A stretch of 64,000 nucleotides of DNA from Aspidiotus rigidus (GCA_035079385.1 JAVHKY010000029.1:6262001-6326000), one strand, 5' to 3'. Counted from the first letter of the stretch, positions 24,651-36,064 are shown. The notes: generated by a model not told the origin, from the letters alone. Numbers and translations are program-made.

Positions 24651-24820
24651 TAAGGCGCTAGAGGTATTCTCAAGAATATAAACAAACACGTGATGTGGTG
24701 GTAAATTTTAGTGAAGCGGTGCGACTTAATGTGATTTCGCATTAAGTTGCACCGCTTCACTAAAATTAACCACCACATCACGTGTTTGTTTACATTCTTG
24801 AGAATACCTCTAGCGCCTTA
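24651..24820. mobile_element. Hairpin MITE, 81-bp arms and 8-nt loop, 7-bp target duplication
   Basis: TAAGGCGCTAGAGGTATTCT and the following bases to 24731 are repeated in inverse order from 24740 to 24820 with only a few mismatches. The direct repeat AACATTC abuts both ends (24644-24650, 24821-24827). No coding capacity. Confidence 0.85.
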
Positions 24821-24827
24821 AACATTC

Positions 24828-25268
24828 AGCTGATAATCAGACTGGTTGATTGTGAAGATCACGGTACCTATACCGTGGTGTGGTCAAGATCTTCTCAGTA
24901 GGTACTCAAAATATTTGCTGGTCGTGAATTAGTCAAACTATGATGGTTAGTGTGACGATGACGTAATCAAAGGGGAAAGACAAGGAGAATAAGGGGTTCA
25001 GACTCCTTTTTCTAGACAACAGCTGGAATGTAACCATAGATTGAATTTCCTGTTCTATTTCTTTCATAGCCCTCTGAAATATTTTCCCGACCGTTATTCT
25101 TGATTTATGATAGAAACTGCTTCGCATTTCTTGCATATCCCTACAAGAGTTATTAATCTCCCATCTGAATAGCCCGATGATTTGAGTAAGGCTCTTTCGT
25201 GCATCAAATTTGTGAGATATTTCTGGTTCGCTGTATGTTGTATTAATACTTCGTTTTAATATTTACAG
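24828..25268. other. Intron upstream of perlecan exon a
   Basis: No coding motif is seen. The last bases form the polypyrimidine tract and TTTACAG acceptor used by the exon at 25269. Confidence 0.5.
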
Positions 25269-25537
25269 GATTCGAGCGATTTCATATTCGATGATAAAAA
25301 CCTTCAAGAAATTGTAACTGAAGAAAAAGTCCATAAATATACTTCTAGTCACGAAAATTCTCATCCAAAAACGGTTCCTCTAGTCGACTTACTTAATCAA
25401 GCTGATGGTAATGATGATCTCATTGCTGATGATTCATACTTTAGTCAAATCAATCGGCAGCTCCGGAGGCTGAAGAGAAGTTGGTGGGATGATGTGTTTG
25501 GTGAACCTAGTACGACGCAACCAACTGCCACAGAATC
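25269..25537 (+). CDS. trol: Perlecan-like exon a: acidic N-terminal region
   Basis: The exon follows a TTTACAG acceptor and ends at a GTAAGT donor after 89 codons plus two bases. It opens with [12 protein letters not shown] and is rich in Asp and Glu. A basic patch ([10 protein letters not shown]) lies near the end, followed by a Thr/Pro-rich stretch. It carries no known catalytic domain. Its position before the SGD and SEA exons suits the variable N-terminal part of perlecan. The KR pair could be a processing site, which is speculative. The exon starts in phase 0, so an upstream exon carrying the signal peptide must exist. Confidence 0.75.
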
Positions 25538-28500
25538 GTAAGTATTCACACGATTTTCTACGACTTTGAACTTGTACTTGAGTTACAGCCCCTGGCCCTG
25601 CTTAAAGTCAAGAGATGACAGCAGAATTTTGTCAAAGATTTTGTAATTGTAGCGTATAAGCCGATGGTACACCTATACATATAATGATAGGTACCGAATG
25701 TTTTATATCCGCTCGAGCAGAACTATAATTAGGATTGCCTTTTATCTGAAATATATATTTTCGATGAGGTTCTTAAAGAATCTTCATGTCCATTCAAGAC
25801 GAAATATTTGCCCTATCTATCCACTGAATCGAAGATCGATCGATCTTCTCCGAACGATGGCAAAACCGAGCTATGAAGGAGACCTGTGAATGTTCTGAGG
25901 AGAGACTGAGATACGTAAGATCCAATCTGCTGTAACAGGCGCCAATCGCGTGAGACATACGAATTGTTTTGTAATTCATTCGAGGGGGCTCATCAGAAGA
26001 TCGTAGTTTCCACAGGCTTTCAAAGTTATATGTACATCATAATTATATTTCATCTGAAAATGATTCAATATGAATAGGTATACCTATTGGGAATTAGATT
26101 CTCCTCACGTACGCCAATAATTCTTCGAAAAACGCACTGTTTTTTTTTCTTTCTTTTCGACGGGTTTTCTCGATCCCACTAATTCATTGTTTATTTATTT
26201 ATTTAGATTGGCCATTTCATTGAATACTGCGGAGATGAAGACTACTGCAGATAAAACGAAGCGATCGCCAGATGATCCTGAAATGGAAACGGATAGTAAA
26301 GAAGATCCAGAAGATGATGAATCAACGGAAATTGACGGCGACACAAATAGCACGAATGCGATTCCCTCTTATTCTGGTGATTCTAGTTCCCCTATTCCTG
26401 TACCCTCAAACGACGGCGCAGTAAGACGAGGTAATCTTCAATACTAGTCGTTAAAAACAATAGACAAATGATTTTATGACAAAAAACTGCAACCGAAAGT
26501 TCGAACTACCTAACTCAGTATTGTAGTAGAATTTAAATCACATTTTATCCCGTTCAAAATTGGATTTTAGAACTGAAAACAGCGATTCTCAAGTTTGTCT
26601 CTTATGCGGCGTAGGTATAAAATGATTTTCTGGGGATAATTTTTATTGCAGCTGAGGTCTAAATCCTACAGTTATAGTATCATATTATTTCATAGATCTC
26701 ATTTTGAATCCCTCAAATACTTCATATGATTATTTTTTGTTTCAGCTCATTTCCGAATCATGATCGTGTTAGCGGTACCTTACACTATCGAATTGTCTGA
26801 CCACAACAGTATCCTATTCAATGATTATGCCGATAACATTCATACAGCTATGTACGATATTTTCAAGGCTCCGAGTTTCATTAAACCTCGCCTTGCTGCG
26901 TTCATGTAAGTGCTTACTGAAGATTATCTCTTTGAATTATGTACATTCGACATGTTACCTAATTGAATTGTTCACTACCTGCCTTGCTGTTGTAGAAATT
27001 CTGCGTTACCAATCCATTCAAAAGCAATAATCGATTTAGAGTTGGAGGGTACAGAAAGCAGCACCCAAATAGAGAGTAAAATTGCTACTCACTTAGCTAC
27101 TTATCGAAGTTTAGGTTCAATTCCAGCTAGTTCCGAAATGTTGATGGTGAAAGATATCGAAGGTAATGAAAGACAAATCGCGATACTGATTTGATTTCAT
27201 TTAACTTACTTGTTACTCGTAGAGTTCGAGTAATTTATAAAGAGTTCTCGTCTTGAGATTGATTTCATATCATTTGCACCCTTCAGAAATTCGTTCGCAG
27301 GTAAATCTGAGATGCGGAGAAATAGAAGTTTGAAGAGAGGTTGAGGATTTGTATTAAAAATTCAATTGTAATGAGGGTAGGTTACGACGTCTTATACTTA
27401 GAACAGTTATAAGATGAAATTAACAAAAACGGATTTCGTTTTAAAAATAGGTATAGTGATAAGAAAATGGAGATGAGAGGAATTGTAAACAGAAGGTGTG
27501 AAAAGGGCTTGAGTGCTCGAGTTTTCTTTCAATTTTTGAATCCTCATATTTTTTTATAGAAAATTATTTTCTGCAGTTCTCAGTCAACACAGCTAAAATA
27601 ATATCCTTTGGAAAGCATCAGTAGTTAAAGCGAGGTGTTAGTTCTCACAGAAAATCGAATTTTCCATGGTAATTAAATTTTTACCGAGACTGGAGAGCGA
27701 TTCGAGGCAACTCTGCGTAGACGCCGAACGTAAGAAAATACAGCGAAGGACTTACCTAAAAAAACATTCTCTAGAATGAAGGCTAAAGTAGAATGATTTG
27801 GACGATAGAAAAAGTAGCAACATGATGAAACCTAGAGGAGATTTCTCGGATTCCATGATGCAAGTGGATCTCTTGAATTTAAATTACGACGTGTGATTTC
27901 CTTCTACGTAGGCTCACTTGTTGTTCCGTGCGATATCACCCAGATACCGTGTCTTGAGACTAATGTGTGCTATTCGATTACGAAACGGTGCGACGGAAAA
28001 TTTGAGTGTCCCGACTCTTCTGACGAGGCAGATTGTCCTGCATCAGGTGAGCACAAAATCAATGTTGAGCTTTGTAGTTAAGTATGTCTTTGTAAATTTT
28101 TTATTTAAACTTCTTTTCTACGTAGATCAATCTGAAACCCCGACCGAGGCGAACCATGGATCGACCTGTAGAGGAGATAGTACGTATGTTTGTCGAGATA
28201 ACGGTAGTGGAAAATCGATTACCATTTGTATGGAACATAAGTGCGACGGAAGACTTCACTGCCCTCTCGGAGACGATGAATGGGATTGTACAATAAGTGA
28301 GTTTCATGTGTGATTCGATAACCTATAAATAAACCTTCTCAACCTCTCCTCCGCATAGATTCCGCGTACCATCCGATTCTCTCGTATTCTTACTTGCTGT
28401 TTAACCGAGCGTATCCTTCATTCCTTCAGTGAATCCTCATTCTTGCTCTCTCGTCGAGTTTTTCCTTATTCTCCATCTCTTTTCTATGATTACCGGGTAC

Positions 28501-30303
28501 ATCAACCTTAAGGAACATAACGCAATGCACTTTGCCGAAAACAGTCACTACATTCATTTTCCACAACTGATCCCTCCCCCACCCCCTCGTATAATTTCAA
28601 CTTCTATTGCTGCTCCCTTATCTTCTCCCACTGGCATGATTTCCGATCCTCGTGATCCTCCATTAAGCTCAAATCTATTATAAGAATGACAAGTCCTTGG
28701 TCTAACTGAAACCGCACGGGAAGAAGTCATCCTAACCCGTCTCACACACTTTTCTTTCCACGCCTCTCACCCCCTTTATCGCTTTATTGCAATGCTGATG
28801 ATCTATCCGTACACTTCTTCCCTTGCCCAGCTCTCGAAAAGATGTGCCTTTATCATCTCTCCCTGGATCACAAACTCCATCTCAAACAATCATATTTGCT
28901 TGTGTCGCATGTGCAGCGCTGCCTCCATAATGGAGTGGGTTGTATACGTTGGAGTCTTTTCACCATCTTCTTTCTTCAGGGGTGATCTGCCACTTCTTCC
29001 AGTATAATATCTGGATGTGGTAGGTACATGGGTGTTTATGACGGTGGCCGAAAATGCAGACACCTGGCTCCATGCTTCTTTGGAACCTAGCATGGTGGAT
29101 ATCAGGCTACCCGGGGCAAGCGCTTCATCTACTCAGATCTCTTAAAGAGACCGACTAAGCTTGTCGCGCTCATGCCTCCAAGCTTCACACTCAAATAAGG
29201 TATGCTGTGGTCCATCATCCCGCCCTTGGTTGCAGTGCGAATTCGTTGCCTGATCAACTTTCCTTAAATTCTCGTGCAAGTTTTTGTTGAAGCAGCCATG
29301 GCCGCTTAACACCTGCCTCAGGTGAAAGTTCAGCTGACCATGGACTCGGTTCATCCACTCATCAAGGTCGCGTATTAACACACGGGTTGTCCACCCTTTC
29401 CATTTTGCAAACAAGGAGCTTCTGGTCTCCTACTTGACCGTAAAGCCTCTTCATTGTTCGTTGTCGTCTTTTTTCCTTTGAACACCACCGCTCTCTCCTC
29501 CACAAGTGCTCGATTAGGTGAACGTCGAGAGAGTGCGGTAGGCACTAAGACACCTCAGCGCAGCTCTTCTTTGGATCTTTACTACCTCTCTCCATCGATA
29601 AGGCGGTGCTCATCATGGTCGTTTTTCTTGCTTCTCTCGGTCCTCCTAGGTTCCTCATCAGGAGGCTTAGGTATACAACTACCCTGCCTGTCTTTTCCGC
29701 TGCCATCAGGAAATGGTGCCTGAAGCTCGGTGCAGTGTCCGGATGCCTAGGTACTTCGTCCGCTTCTTGGTTTCAATTTCTACACCTTGCATGCAAAAGG
29801 TGGGTGGACTCAACTTCGGACGGGTCATGAATAAAATGGCCTCCGTCTTACCAACTGCGAGTTTCAGTCCAGCCGACTCGATCCAACGCAGCACTACCTC
29901 TGGGGCCAAACAATCATATTATAGGATAATCACTAGTAGGATAAGCTACCACCGAAACACCTATTTCTACCAAGCACCATCTAATTCAAATATTCATCCC
30001 ATCTGCCCACTTCGAATCCATAACCCTAAATTAAAAAAAAAAAAAAAAGTTCTAATGATTGTTAATTAAGGGAGAAAATTAATTTCAGTCAATTGAGCTA
30101 AATGAACTAATGTTCATTGATTCGATGGCTGTTATCGAAATCTTTCTCTGATGTGATTTCAAAAACTTCTTCTTGTTGTTCAATAGGTTGTTCTGAAACT
30201 GAATTCGTCTGTGATGGAAAATGTTTACCCAATGAAAAATCTTGCGATGGAATCCGAGATTGTATCAATGGCTCCGACGAAGAGGACTGTCCTCCTCCAA
30301 AGG
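25269..30303 (+). CDS. trol: Perlecan-like basement-membrane heparan sulfate proteoglycan, seven N-terminal exons (partial)
   Basis: Seven exons join in one open frame: 25269-25537, 26207-26430, 26746-26905, 26996-27162, 27912-28046, 28126-28296 and 30187-30303. All have AG acceptors and GT donors, and the phases agree at every junction. In order they encode an Asp/Glu-rich region, an acidic linker with a Ser-Gly-Asp motif, a SEA domain, and three LDLa modules with [19 protein letters not shown] calcium-binding ends. Known perlecan domains I and II have the same order: glycosaminoglycan attachment at SGD, SEA, then LDLa repeats. Perlecan is secreted into basement membranes and binds growth factors. 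The start codon and signal peptide lie upstream and were not found. The laminin, Ig and LG parts must lie to the right, beyond a very long intron or the window. Other SEA-plus-LDLa proteins (some membrane serine proteases) are the main alternative, but the SGD-acidic-SEA-LDLa order favours perlecan. Confidence 0.8.
26207..26430 (+). CDS. trol: Perlecan-like exon b: acidic linker with candidate heparan sulfate attachment site
   Basis: The first base completes the Ser codon left open by the previous exon. The exon is dense in Asp, Glu, Ser and Thr (for example [16 protein letters not shown]) and contains YSGDSSSP. A Ser-Gly-Asp preceded by acidic residues is the known glycosaminoglycan attachment context of perlecan domain I. 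A possible earlier donor at 26421 breaks the frame with the next exon. The GAG/gtaatc donor after 26430 keeps it, so that end was chosen. Confidence 0.75.
26746..26905 (+). CDS. trol: Perlecan-like exon c: SEA domain, first half
   Basis: It follows a TTTCAG acceptor. The translation begins [18 protein letters not shown] and continues through the SEA pattern of a hydrophobic first strand, an 'elsdhnS..F..ya..i..am' helix and a second hydrophobic stretch. SEA domains are about 110-120 residues, found in secreted and cell-surface O-glycosylated proteins. I do not see the GSVVV autoproteolysis motif here, and perlecan SEA also lacks a mucin-type cleavage. The donor is GTAAGT. Confidence 0.8.
26996..27162 (+). 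CDS. trol: Perlecan-like exon d: SEA domain, second half
   Basis: The exon joins exon c in phase 2 through an 90-bp intron. It encodes the second part of the SEA fold. The '[17 protein letters not shown]' segment matches the family's 'd.g.egn...i...l' strand-turn-helix, and a short terminal strand ends at KDIEG. It closes in phase 1, the phase used by all following LDLa exons. Confidence 0.75.
27163..27911 (+). other. Perlecan intron between SEA and LDLa exons
   Basis: A 749-bp intron beginning GTAATG and ending CTACGTAG. No repeat or nested gene is recognised. Confidence 0.6.
27912..28046 (+). CDS. trol: Perlecan-like exon e: LDL-receptor class A module 1
   Basis: This phase 1-1 exon encodes one LDLa module. 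Six cysteines run from [16 protein letters not shown] to [16 protein letters not shown]. The acidic SDEADC end holds the residues that bind calcium in this family. It is typical length for a single module (about 40 residues). The symmetric phases are what exon shuffling of LDLa modules predicts. Confidence 0.85.
28126..28296 (+). CDS. trol: Perlecan-like exon f: LDL-receptor class A module 2
   Basis: A 79-bp intron separates it from exon e. The exon starts with a short Thr/Glu linker, then [17 protein letters not shown] and [16 protein letters not shown]: six cysteines with the CDG and GDDEWDC signatures. A 7-residue insertion between cysteines 2 and 3 makes it longer than modules 1 and 3. 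It ends in phase 1 before a GTGAG donor. The next intron is about 1.9 kb and carries nested retrotransposons. Confidence 0.85.
   Translation: MNLKPRPRRTMDRPVEEIVRMFVEITVVENRLPFVWNISATEDFTALSETMNGIVQ
28430..28882 (+). mobile_element. LINE-A fragment in perlecan intron, left part
   Basis: The plus strand reads [20 protein letters not shown], the '[14 protein letters not shown]' C-terminal motif of LINE-A. It is cut at 28883-28896 by the nested R1-like element and resumes at 29921. It lies in the same orientation as the perlecan gene. Confidence 0.55.
28897..29906 (-). mobile_element. 5'-truncated R1-like LINE with 14-bp target duplication
   Basis: The exact direct repeat CAAACAATCATATT occurs at 28883-28896 and 29907-29920. 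The 1010 bp between them encode, on the minus strand, RT thumb sequence ([35 protein letters not shown]) and [14 protein letters not shown]. They then encode [20 protein letters not shown] and the HTLFECEAW motif of R1/Tx-type LINEs, broken by stops. It has no poly-A tail, is antisense to the perlecan gene and is nested in a LINE-A copy. Confidence 0.85.
29921..30060 (+). mobile_element. LINE-A fragment in perlecan intron, right part with A tail
   Basis: It continues the LINE-A copy interrupted at 28883 and ends in an A17 run near 30033-30048. The following 126 bp lead to the acceptor of the third LDLa exon. Confidence 0.5.
30187..30303 (+). CDS. trol: Perlecan-like exon g: LDL-receptor class A module 3
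   Basis: It follows a TTCAATAG acceptor and ends at GTAAGT, again phase 1-1. The sequence [20 protein letters not shown] followed by [10 protein letters not shown] is an almost textbook LDLa module. A final PPPKG tail leads to the donor. No later exon is recognisable before 55.6 kb, although vertebrate and insect perlecans have further LDLa, Ig and laminin-type modules. The gene therefore either has an intron longer than 25 kb here or continues outside the window. Confidence 0.88.
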
Positions 30304-33300
30304 GTAAGTGGTTTTATTCTATAATGGGGACTTGTCATGACTGAGCTCACAAAGCCTCATAAAATCGATAAATGACATTTTAGGGAGAATTAGTTCATTT
30401 TCGTAGAATCATCCTTCACTTTCACATTTCGTTTCGTTGTCATTATTTTTCAAGTAACGATGATACAGTATTATGAGAATAAAATTTCTCGTCTCTACTC
30501 GAAGCACATGCTACTTTCTGAGTGAAAAAATTGAAAATAAAAAAGAGAAAAATATAGGTATACCTACATCTCGTGCAATACCTATTGGAGAACTGAAGAG
30601 GGAAACCAGAATATCAACTTTACTTTTTTCATTTTATTTTTTCCCCAATCAATTTGGTAAACAGTTGTATTCGAAAAAGTTGGATGAACGAAGAACTATT
30701 TGTATTCTTGTTCAAAAAAGAAGGAAAGAGTAGGTAATCAATATAATGCCGAATCAGGATAATCGATGCATGAAATACACGATACTGTGAAAATAATGCG
30801 ATCAAATTCTAGCTTCCATTTTGGTGTCAGTACCTACATTCTGCATCATTATTTTTGGGGTCGTCCTTATTTATGTTCATATAAATATAATTATTTTAAC
30901 CCGATCATCTAAATATTATCATTACTAACATTATGAAATGTTTCATTCACAAACTATGTGAAGACGAATATTTTTTGCCTGCCAATGCATTCTACTTTTA
31001 ATTACTTATTAGGTAGGTACTCTTCTTTGTCCTTTTGAATGCCACTTTCAGTTTATATTTGAATGGTTATAATATTCTTATGAAACTCTTCGGTATCTAT
31101 TTCCAATCATCTTTCACGAAATTAGTACTAAATAGTGTTTTATTCTAGCAATTTTCATTTCGAGTCGATGGTCAGCATCCATATTTCGAATTCTATTGAT
31201 AAAAGTTCGTGTTGATCTTATTGAGTTGTATTCTGTCATCATTAATTAAGATAATAATTTGATTTTTTTTTTCGTCTGAATACGGGTGAACGTGTAGGTC
31301 ACTTTTATTTTCATATCGTTCTTTTTTTTTCAGTTTTTCAAACTAAAAGAATTCTGTTGGAGATGATCGAAAATTCAACATCTTTTTCCTTTACCTATAT
31401 TTTTTATTATATTGAAAATAAATAGGCAGTATTTTGATAGGAAGGAAGAGGTGTTTTGAAAGAAGCCGAAATGAATTAAACACTTGGGAAATACGATCTC
31501 GGATTTGCAAACTGAATTTATTACTAGGGAGGTCACCATTACGAAAAAATAAAGATGAGAACATTCTCGTTATGTTCGAAGACAGAAAAAAGAAAGAAGT
31601 AGAAGTTGTGAAGTTGAAAAAGTGAATTCAGCGATATATTTGTGTAATTGAGAACTGTAGCAGGATTATTTCAAAAATTTAACATACTCGTAGTACGCAA
31701 TACCATTTTCAGAGAGTTATGATTGAACTTTTCATAATCAGATTGATAAATTAATCATCATCTCATTATGATATACTTATTAGAAAATTCATTATTAAGC
31801 TGTTGTTAACGAAAAAAGAAAATAAACAGTTTGAAGGAAGTTTGAAATAAGTACAAAATAAAGACCCAATATCTCTTCATATGTTTTTCTCATACAATGA
31901 AGAACATTTTTTTTTTTTAAATTTCATCTAGGATCAAAAAATAAAACTTTATGACTAGAAAAATTTATTCTTACTCGTATCAGATTTTTAGGGTTTTTGA
32001 ATTACGTACTTCTTTCTTCGACCCAATTTCTTTGTTTCATTCTCGATCAAAACTGTTTACGATAATAAAATAACATATAAATGAAGGGAAACAATTTAAA
32101 GTGAATAAGAATAAGCTTGAGTTGGAACTTTCTGTGATACCAACGGATGAAAATTTTCTAAATTTGGCTGTGTAAAATATTTTGAGATGTCTCTTTCCGA
32201 TGAGTTCAGTGACAAACTAAAATCCGTTAAATCTCGTTCTTTATAGCCTTAGATTTCATCCTGAAGACAAACTGCGGAAATGTTTCACAAATATGGCTTT
32301 GAAATTTCACTAGCACCATTTAGAAAAAAAAAAAAAAGTATATTTTTCGGGTTCAAAGCAATTTTGAATGGAATTTTATTCGAACTTCTTCGGATGAATT
32401 AAGATTAAAAAAAAAATTTCGAATAAAAACTACCGATTTTACGTATAAAAATCTACAAATAACAGCGGATTCCTGAGTATCTACTTATGAATGAAAACAA
32501 ATATCTTATCGTTTTTGCCTCATAAAATAGGTAAACCTGTTTTTAATGCCTGATTTAAAAGATGAATTAATCTCGATCACTTAAAGGCAATTGGAGTATA
32601 GATCTTGATGACTTTTCATGAATTGAAAGTATTCATCATGTCCAGTACTTTTTGACGAAACTAGTGCGCTGAATTTTACCCTTTTAACAAAATGATAATA
32701 AGGAAGAAACATCTGCGGTAATTTCATCGTATTAACGAACGCGTTAACTTAATTCAAAACCCATCTTACGAACATTGCGGTGTAATAAAAATTTTAATTG
32801 GACCTTACACACCTTCAAGTTGATTATAATTTTTTCGTTTCGTTTCTGAATGCTAGTTTTGTTACACCAAAATCCTTAGCTCGAGTATCGCTGTAGAAAT
32901 AATTCGTATAGAAATATTAATATCAAAAATGTTCGTGCAGATCCATGGATGCATGGAATGGGCATTAAAAGTGACGCATTCTATATGAGTACTGGAGAAC
33001 TTCGAAACTTTTTGGTTTCTTACAAATATTCAGCGTTAGCTACTGCGTTTTCTTGAGTGGTACCTTCGGATTTGAAGTGGTCTTCTTTCATTTTCGAAAT
33101 TATAAATATTTTGCTTAAAATTTTCAATTTTTTCTTTCCTAACTGAAATCTTCAATCATACAAACTAGGATCAATCGGCTTGGTAAACAATTGATATTCT
33201 CAGTTGAAGCCTGAGAAACCGAAGGGTTTTAGGTATTGAAAGCGAGAAGTTTTTACTTAATGGAGGTTTCAATGGTAATTTTTCCCACTTTTTTCATGGC

Positions 33301-33555
33301 TTCGAAAGGATTTAGGGAAAGAGATTGTTCATCGAGACGAACAAAAATATATTTTTTGTGACTAAAAATTGTCACAAAAAATATATTCATGAAGTTTTTC
33401 AAAAAAAAAAAAAAAAAAACATCGTTATATATCCTGAAACTGACTTCATTATCAAATTATCCGTTGAAAATACTTCTCAGAACTTGCGTCTACTTATATT
33501 AAGAATTTTTCGAGGAAATTAAATCGTAACGCACTTTTATCGCGATCCTTTATTC
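30304..33555. other. Presumed perlecan intron, no further exon found
   Basis: AT-rich sequence with homopolymer tracts. I searched both strands by eye for CDG...DGSDE..C patterns and Ig or laminin cysteine spacing and found none. Short frames (30473-30733, 31434-31625) are Lys-rich and without homology. Confidence 0.45.
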
Positions 33556-33874
33556 TGCAGATACCTACGTCAATTCTACTTTGTATGGCACATATTATGG
33601 ACTCGCACCCTCAACACATCTTTTACTTCTAGATAAAGTCCAAGATTCTGTCATTCGCATTTGCTAGCTCTGCTCCAAGTTTAGCCGCTGAATCAGGTCC
33701 TCCACTTCTACATTTTCGTCGACTCTGCTTAACTGCTAGTCTCTTCACCTCTGTCTTACGTATTCCTCGAACTCCAGTTCACAACATTCACTTTAATTCG
33801 ATCCCAAATCGTGCTACTGATCACAGTACATTCAACAACATGGTGTAATTTCTCATCCATTCCCTTGAAAACAA
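33556..33874 (+). mobile_element. LINE-A RT C-terminal segment (first piece of a split copy)
   Basis: The plus strand encodes GLAPSTHLLLLDKVQDSVIR followed by the diverged 'A..T.P..sL..EsG.PpL..RR' segment that ends non-LTR RT domains. It is colinear with minus strand 1080-1380. The copy is broken at about 33875 by a family B element and continues at about 34725. Confidence 0.7.
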
Positions 33875-34724
33875 AATGAAAACTCACGGGTTCTTTAATG
33901 GAGTTAAACGAGGGGTGGTAGGGAACCTGTCTTGTGGGGCTGAAAACTATAGATTGTGAAGTCACAGGCCCGGACTTTAGAGTCATATATAATAGGAGGA
34001 GAACTTTGGTAAAAACGACGGTTTCCTTAACGAAGTTAAACGAGGAACGCAGGGAACTTGTTTTATGAGTCAAATGGGATTTGGTATTGAAAATTCAAGG
34101 AAGCCTAGGTCTAGATAAAGCTAGTATAAAGAAGGCCCCCAGACCCACTACAGGCCTAGTATAATATAGTTTGAGAGTCTAACTTTTTCTCGTATCTCCA
34201 GCTATATATGATAGCTCGAGAGTCCAAATTTTTCAAGTCCCCCTCCTATCATATATAGCTTGAGAGTCGAAATTTTTCCAAATCCCCCTCCTATCATATA
34301 TAGCTCGAGAGTCGAAATTTTTCCAAGTCCCCGTCTTATCATATATAGCTCGAGAGTCGAAATTCAACAGGGAACCTGTTTTATGGGGGGCTTTTTGAGA
34401 AATTTGCCGTGCGCCGTCCGCCGTGCGTCATCCAGCAAAAAACTTGAAAAAATTTCGACTCTCGAGCCATATGTGATAGGAGGGGGACTTGAAAAAATTT
34501 CGACTCTCAAGCTATATGTAATAGAAGGATTTAAAAAAAATTCCACTCTCGAGCTATATATGATAGGAGGGTAACTTGGAAAAAAACTAATCCATGACGG
34601 CATCAGATTGTGACGTCACAAGTCCGACCTATTACGTCATCAAACCATGACGTCACAGGCGTACACAGGAAGGGACTTGGAGAGAACGTTTTTTCCCATA
34701 AACCCCCGATAAGTCAGGTTGCCT
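33875..34724. repeat. Family B foldback inserted into LINE-A
   Basis: About 850 bp between two parts of one LINE-A copy. Contents in order: AGTTAAACGAGG...GGGAACCTGT-type ends; at 34205-34370 four head-to-tail 45-bp units (CATATATAGCTCGAGAGTCG core, exact 45-bp spacing at 34250, 34295 and 34340); the end motif AACAGGGAACCTGTTTTATG; then the same unit in inverse orientation at 34445-34590. Two TGACGTCA octamers are at 34611-34618 and 34648-34655. Host LINE sequence resumes with AATTCATTTCCATTGCC. Confidence 0.75.
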
Positions 34725-35260
34725 CTTATAATTCATTTCCATTGCCTTATACGAGTATTTCCTACATAACCCCGTTTGTTCTTACCTATACCTAAAATAA
34801 TATTCGAACTATATCAACTATCCAAAAATTCTACAAACCCCGCGATTTACCCCTCCCTCTTTCTAGAAATACTTGACTCATCTCCCAACACTACCCTTTG
34901 TTTCACAGATGAATCAAAAATCGAAAAACAAGTCGGTTTCGCGTTTCCAATTGGCAACAAAATCTCATTTTTCTTACTGCTACCAACTCCTTATCCACCT
35001 TAACAAGAATTTACCACGTACACCCTATACACCCATTGTCTCATGCATCCATTCTCTCCTCGTAAGCCTGTCATCCATTCATTACGACATAATTTTTATC
35101 TGGGTCCCACGGATCCTGGATAGTGAAAAAGTCGATTCAGCCGCCAAAACCGCTACAAAACTTCCGTCTTCTTCCAATTAAAAATGTCCTCACCCATACC
35201 ATCCACCTCAAAATTATGGACGAATGGACCACACACTCTGGCAATATCAAATCTCATCAA
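34725..35260 (+). mobile_element. LINE-A RNase H (second piece of the split copy)
   Basis: FTDESKIEKQVGFAFPIGNK is the first RNase H block ('fTDGSK...vG.af'). In another frame IIFIWVPRILDSEKVDSAAK follows, the last block. Two frameshifts separate them. The nucleotide sequence is colinear with minus strand 620-1090. Confidence 0.75.
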
Positions 35261-35564
35261 ACAAATCAGCCCAATTATAAGGGTGTGTAATTCTTCTACT
35301 AGGTCAAGTGTTCGTGAGATATTATTCGTTTACCCCTTTACCTATCTTGGCGTCGTATAAGTCTTGTATGAGAAATATTTTGAGGTAATTGTGGGTGTTC
35401 TATATTTTGAGGTATCAACTTTCGTGGGGCGAACGAGCGATCTCGCTGTTGTATTGGAATGGTATGAGAAAATTCAAGTCTTCTATGAGAAATATGAGGT
35501 AGCGCGAACTCGCTCCGCTCGTTCGCCCCCTGTCTCACTGTTGTATTGGAATGGTATGAGACAA

Positions 35565-36031
35565 TTCAAGTCTAGGGGACTTGGAAAAATTTCGACTATC
35601 TAGCCATATATGATAGGAAGAGGAACTTAGAAAATTTTCTAATTATTAATTATATTAATTATTTAATTATTTAATTATTTATTTATTTATTTATTTAATT
35701 ATTTAATTCTTTATTTATTTATTTAATTAATTAATTATTTAATTATTAATTAATTAATTAATTAATTAATTATTTATTATTATTACGCAGGGTGTACTCG
35801 CGAATTTCTGAATCACCCAAGGGGAGAGATTTTCTAATTATTAATTATATTAATTATTTATTCATTTATTTATCTAATTATTTATTTATTTATTCATTTA
35901 ATTATTTAATTATTTATTAATTAATTATTTATTATTATTACGCGGGGTGTACTCGCGAATTTCTGAATCACCCACGGGGTAGAGATTTTCTAATTATTAA
36001 TTATATTAATTATTTAATTATTTATTCATTT

Positions 36032-36064
<33 letters not shown>

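Noticed and set aside
34200..34600. Regular repeats that could suggest a CRISPR array
   Set aside because: The 45-bp units are contiguous with no spacers, appear in both orientations, and the DNA is eukaryotic.
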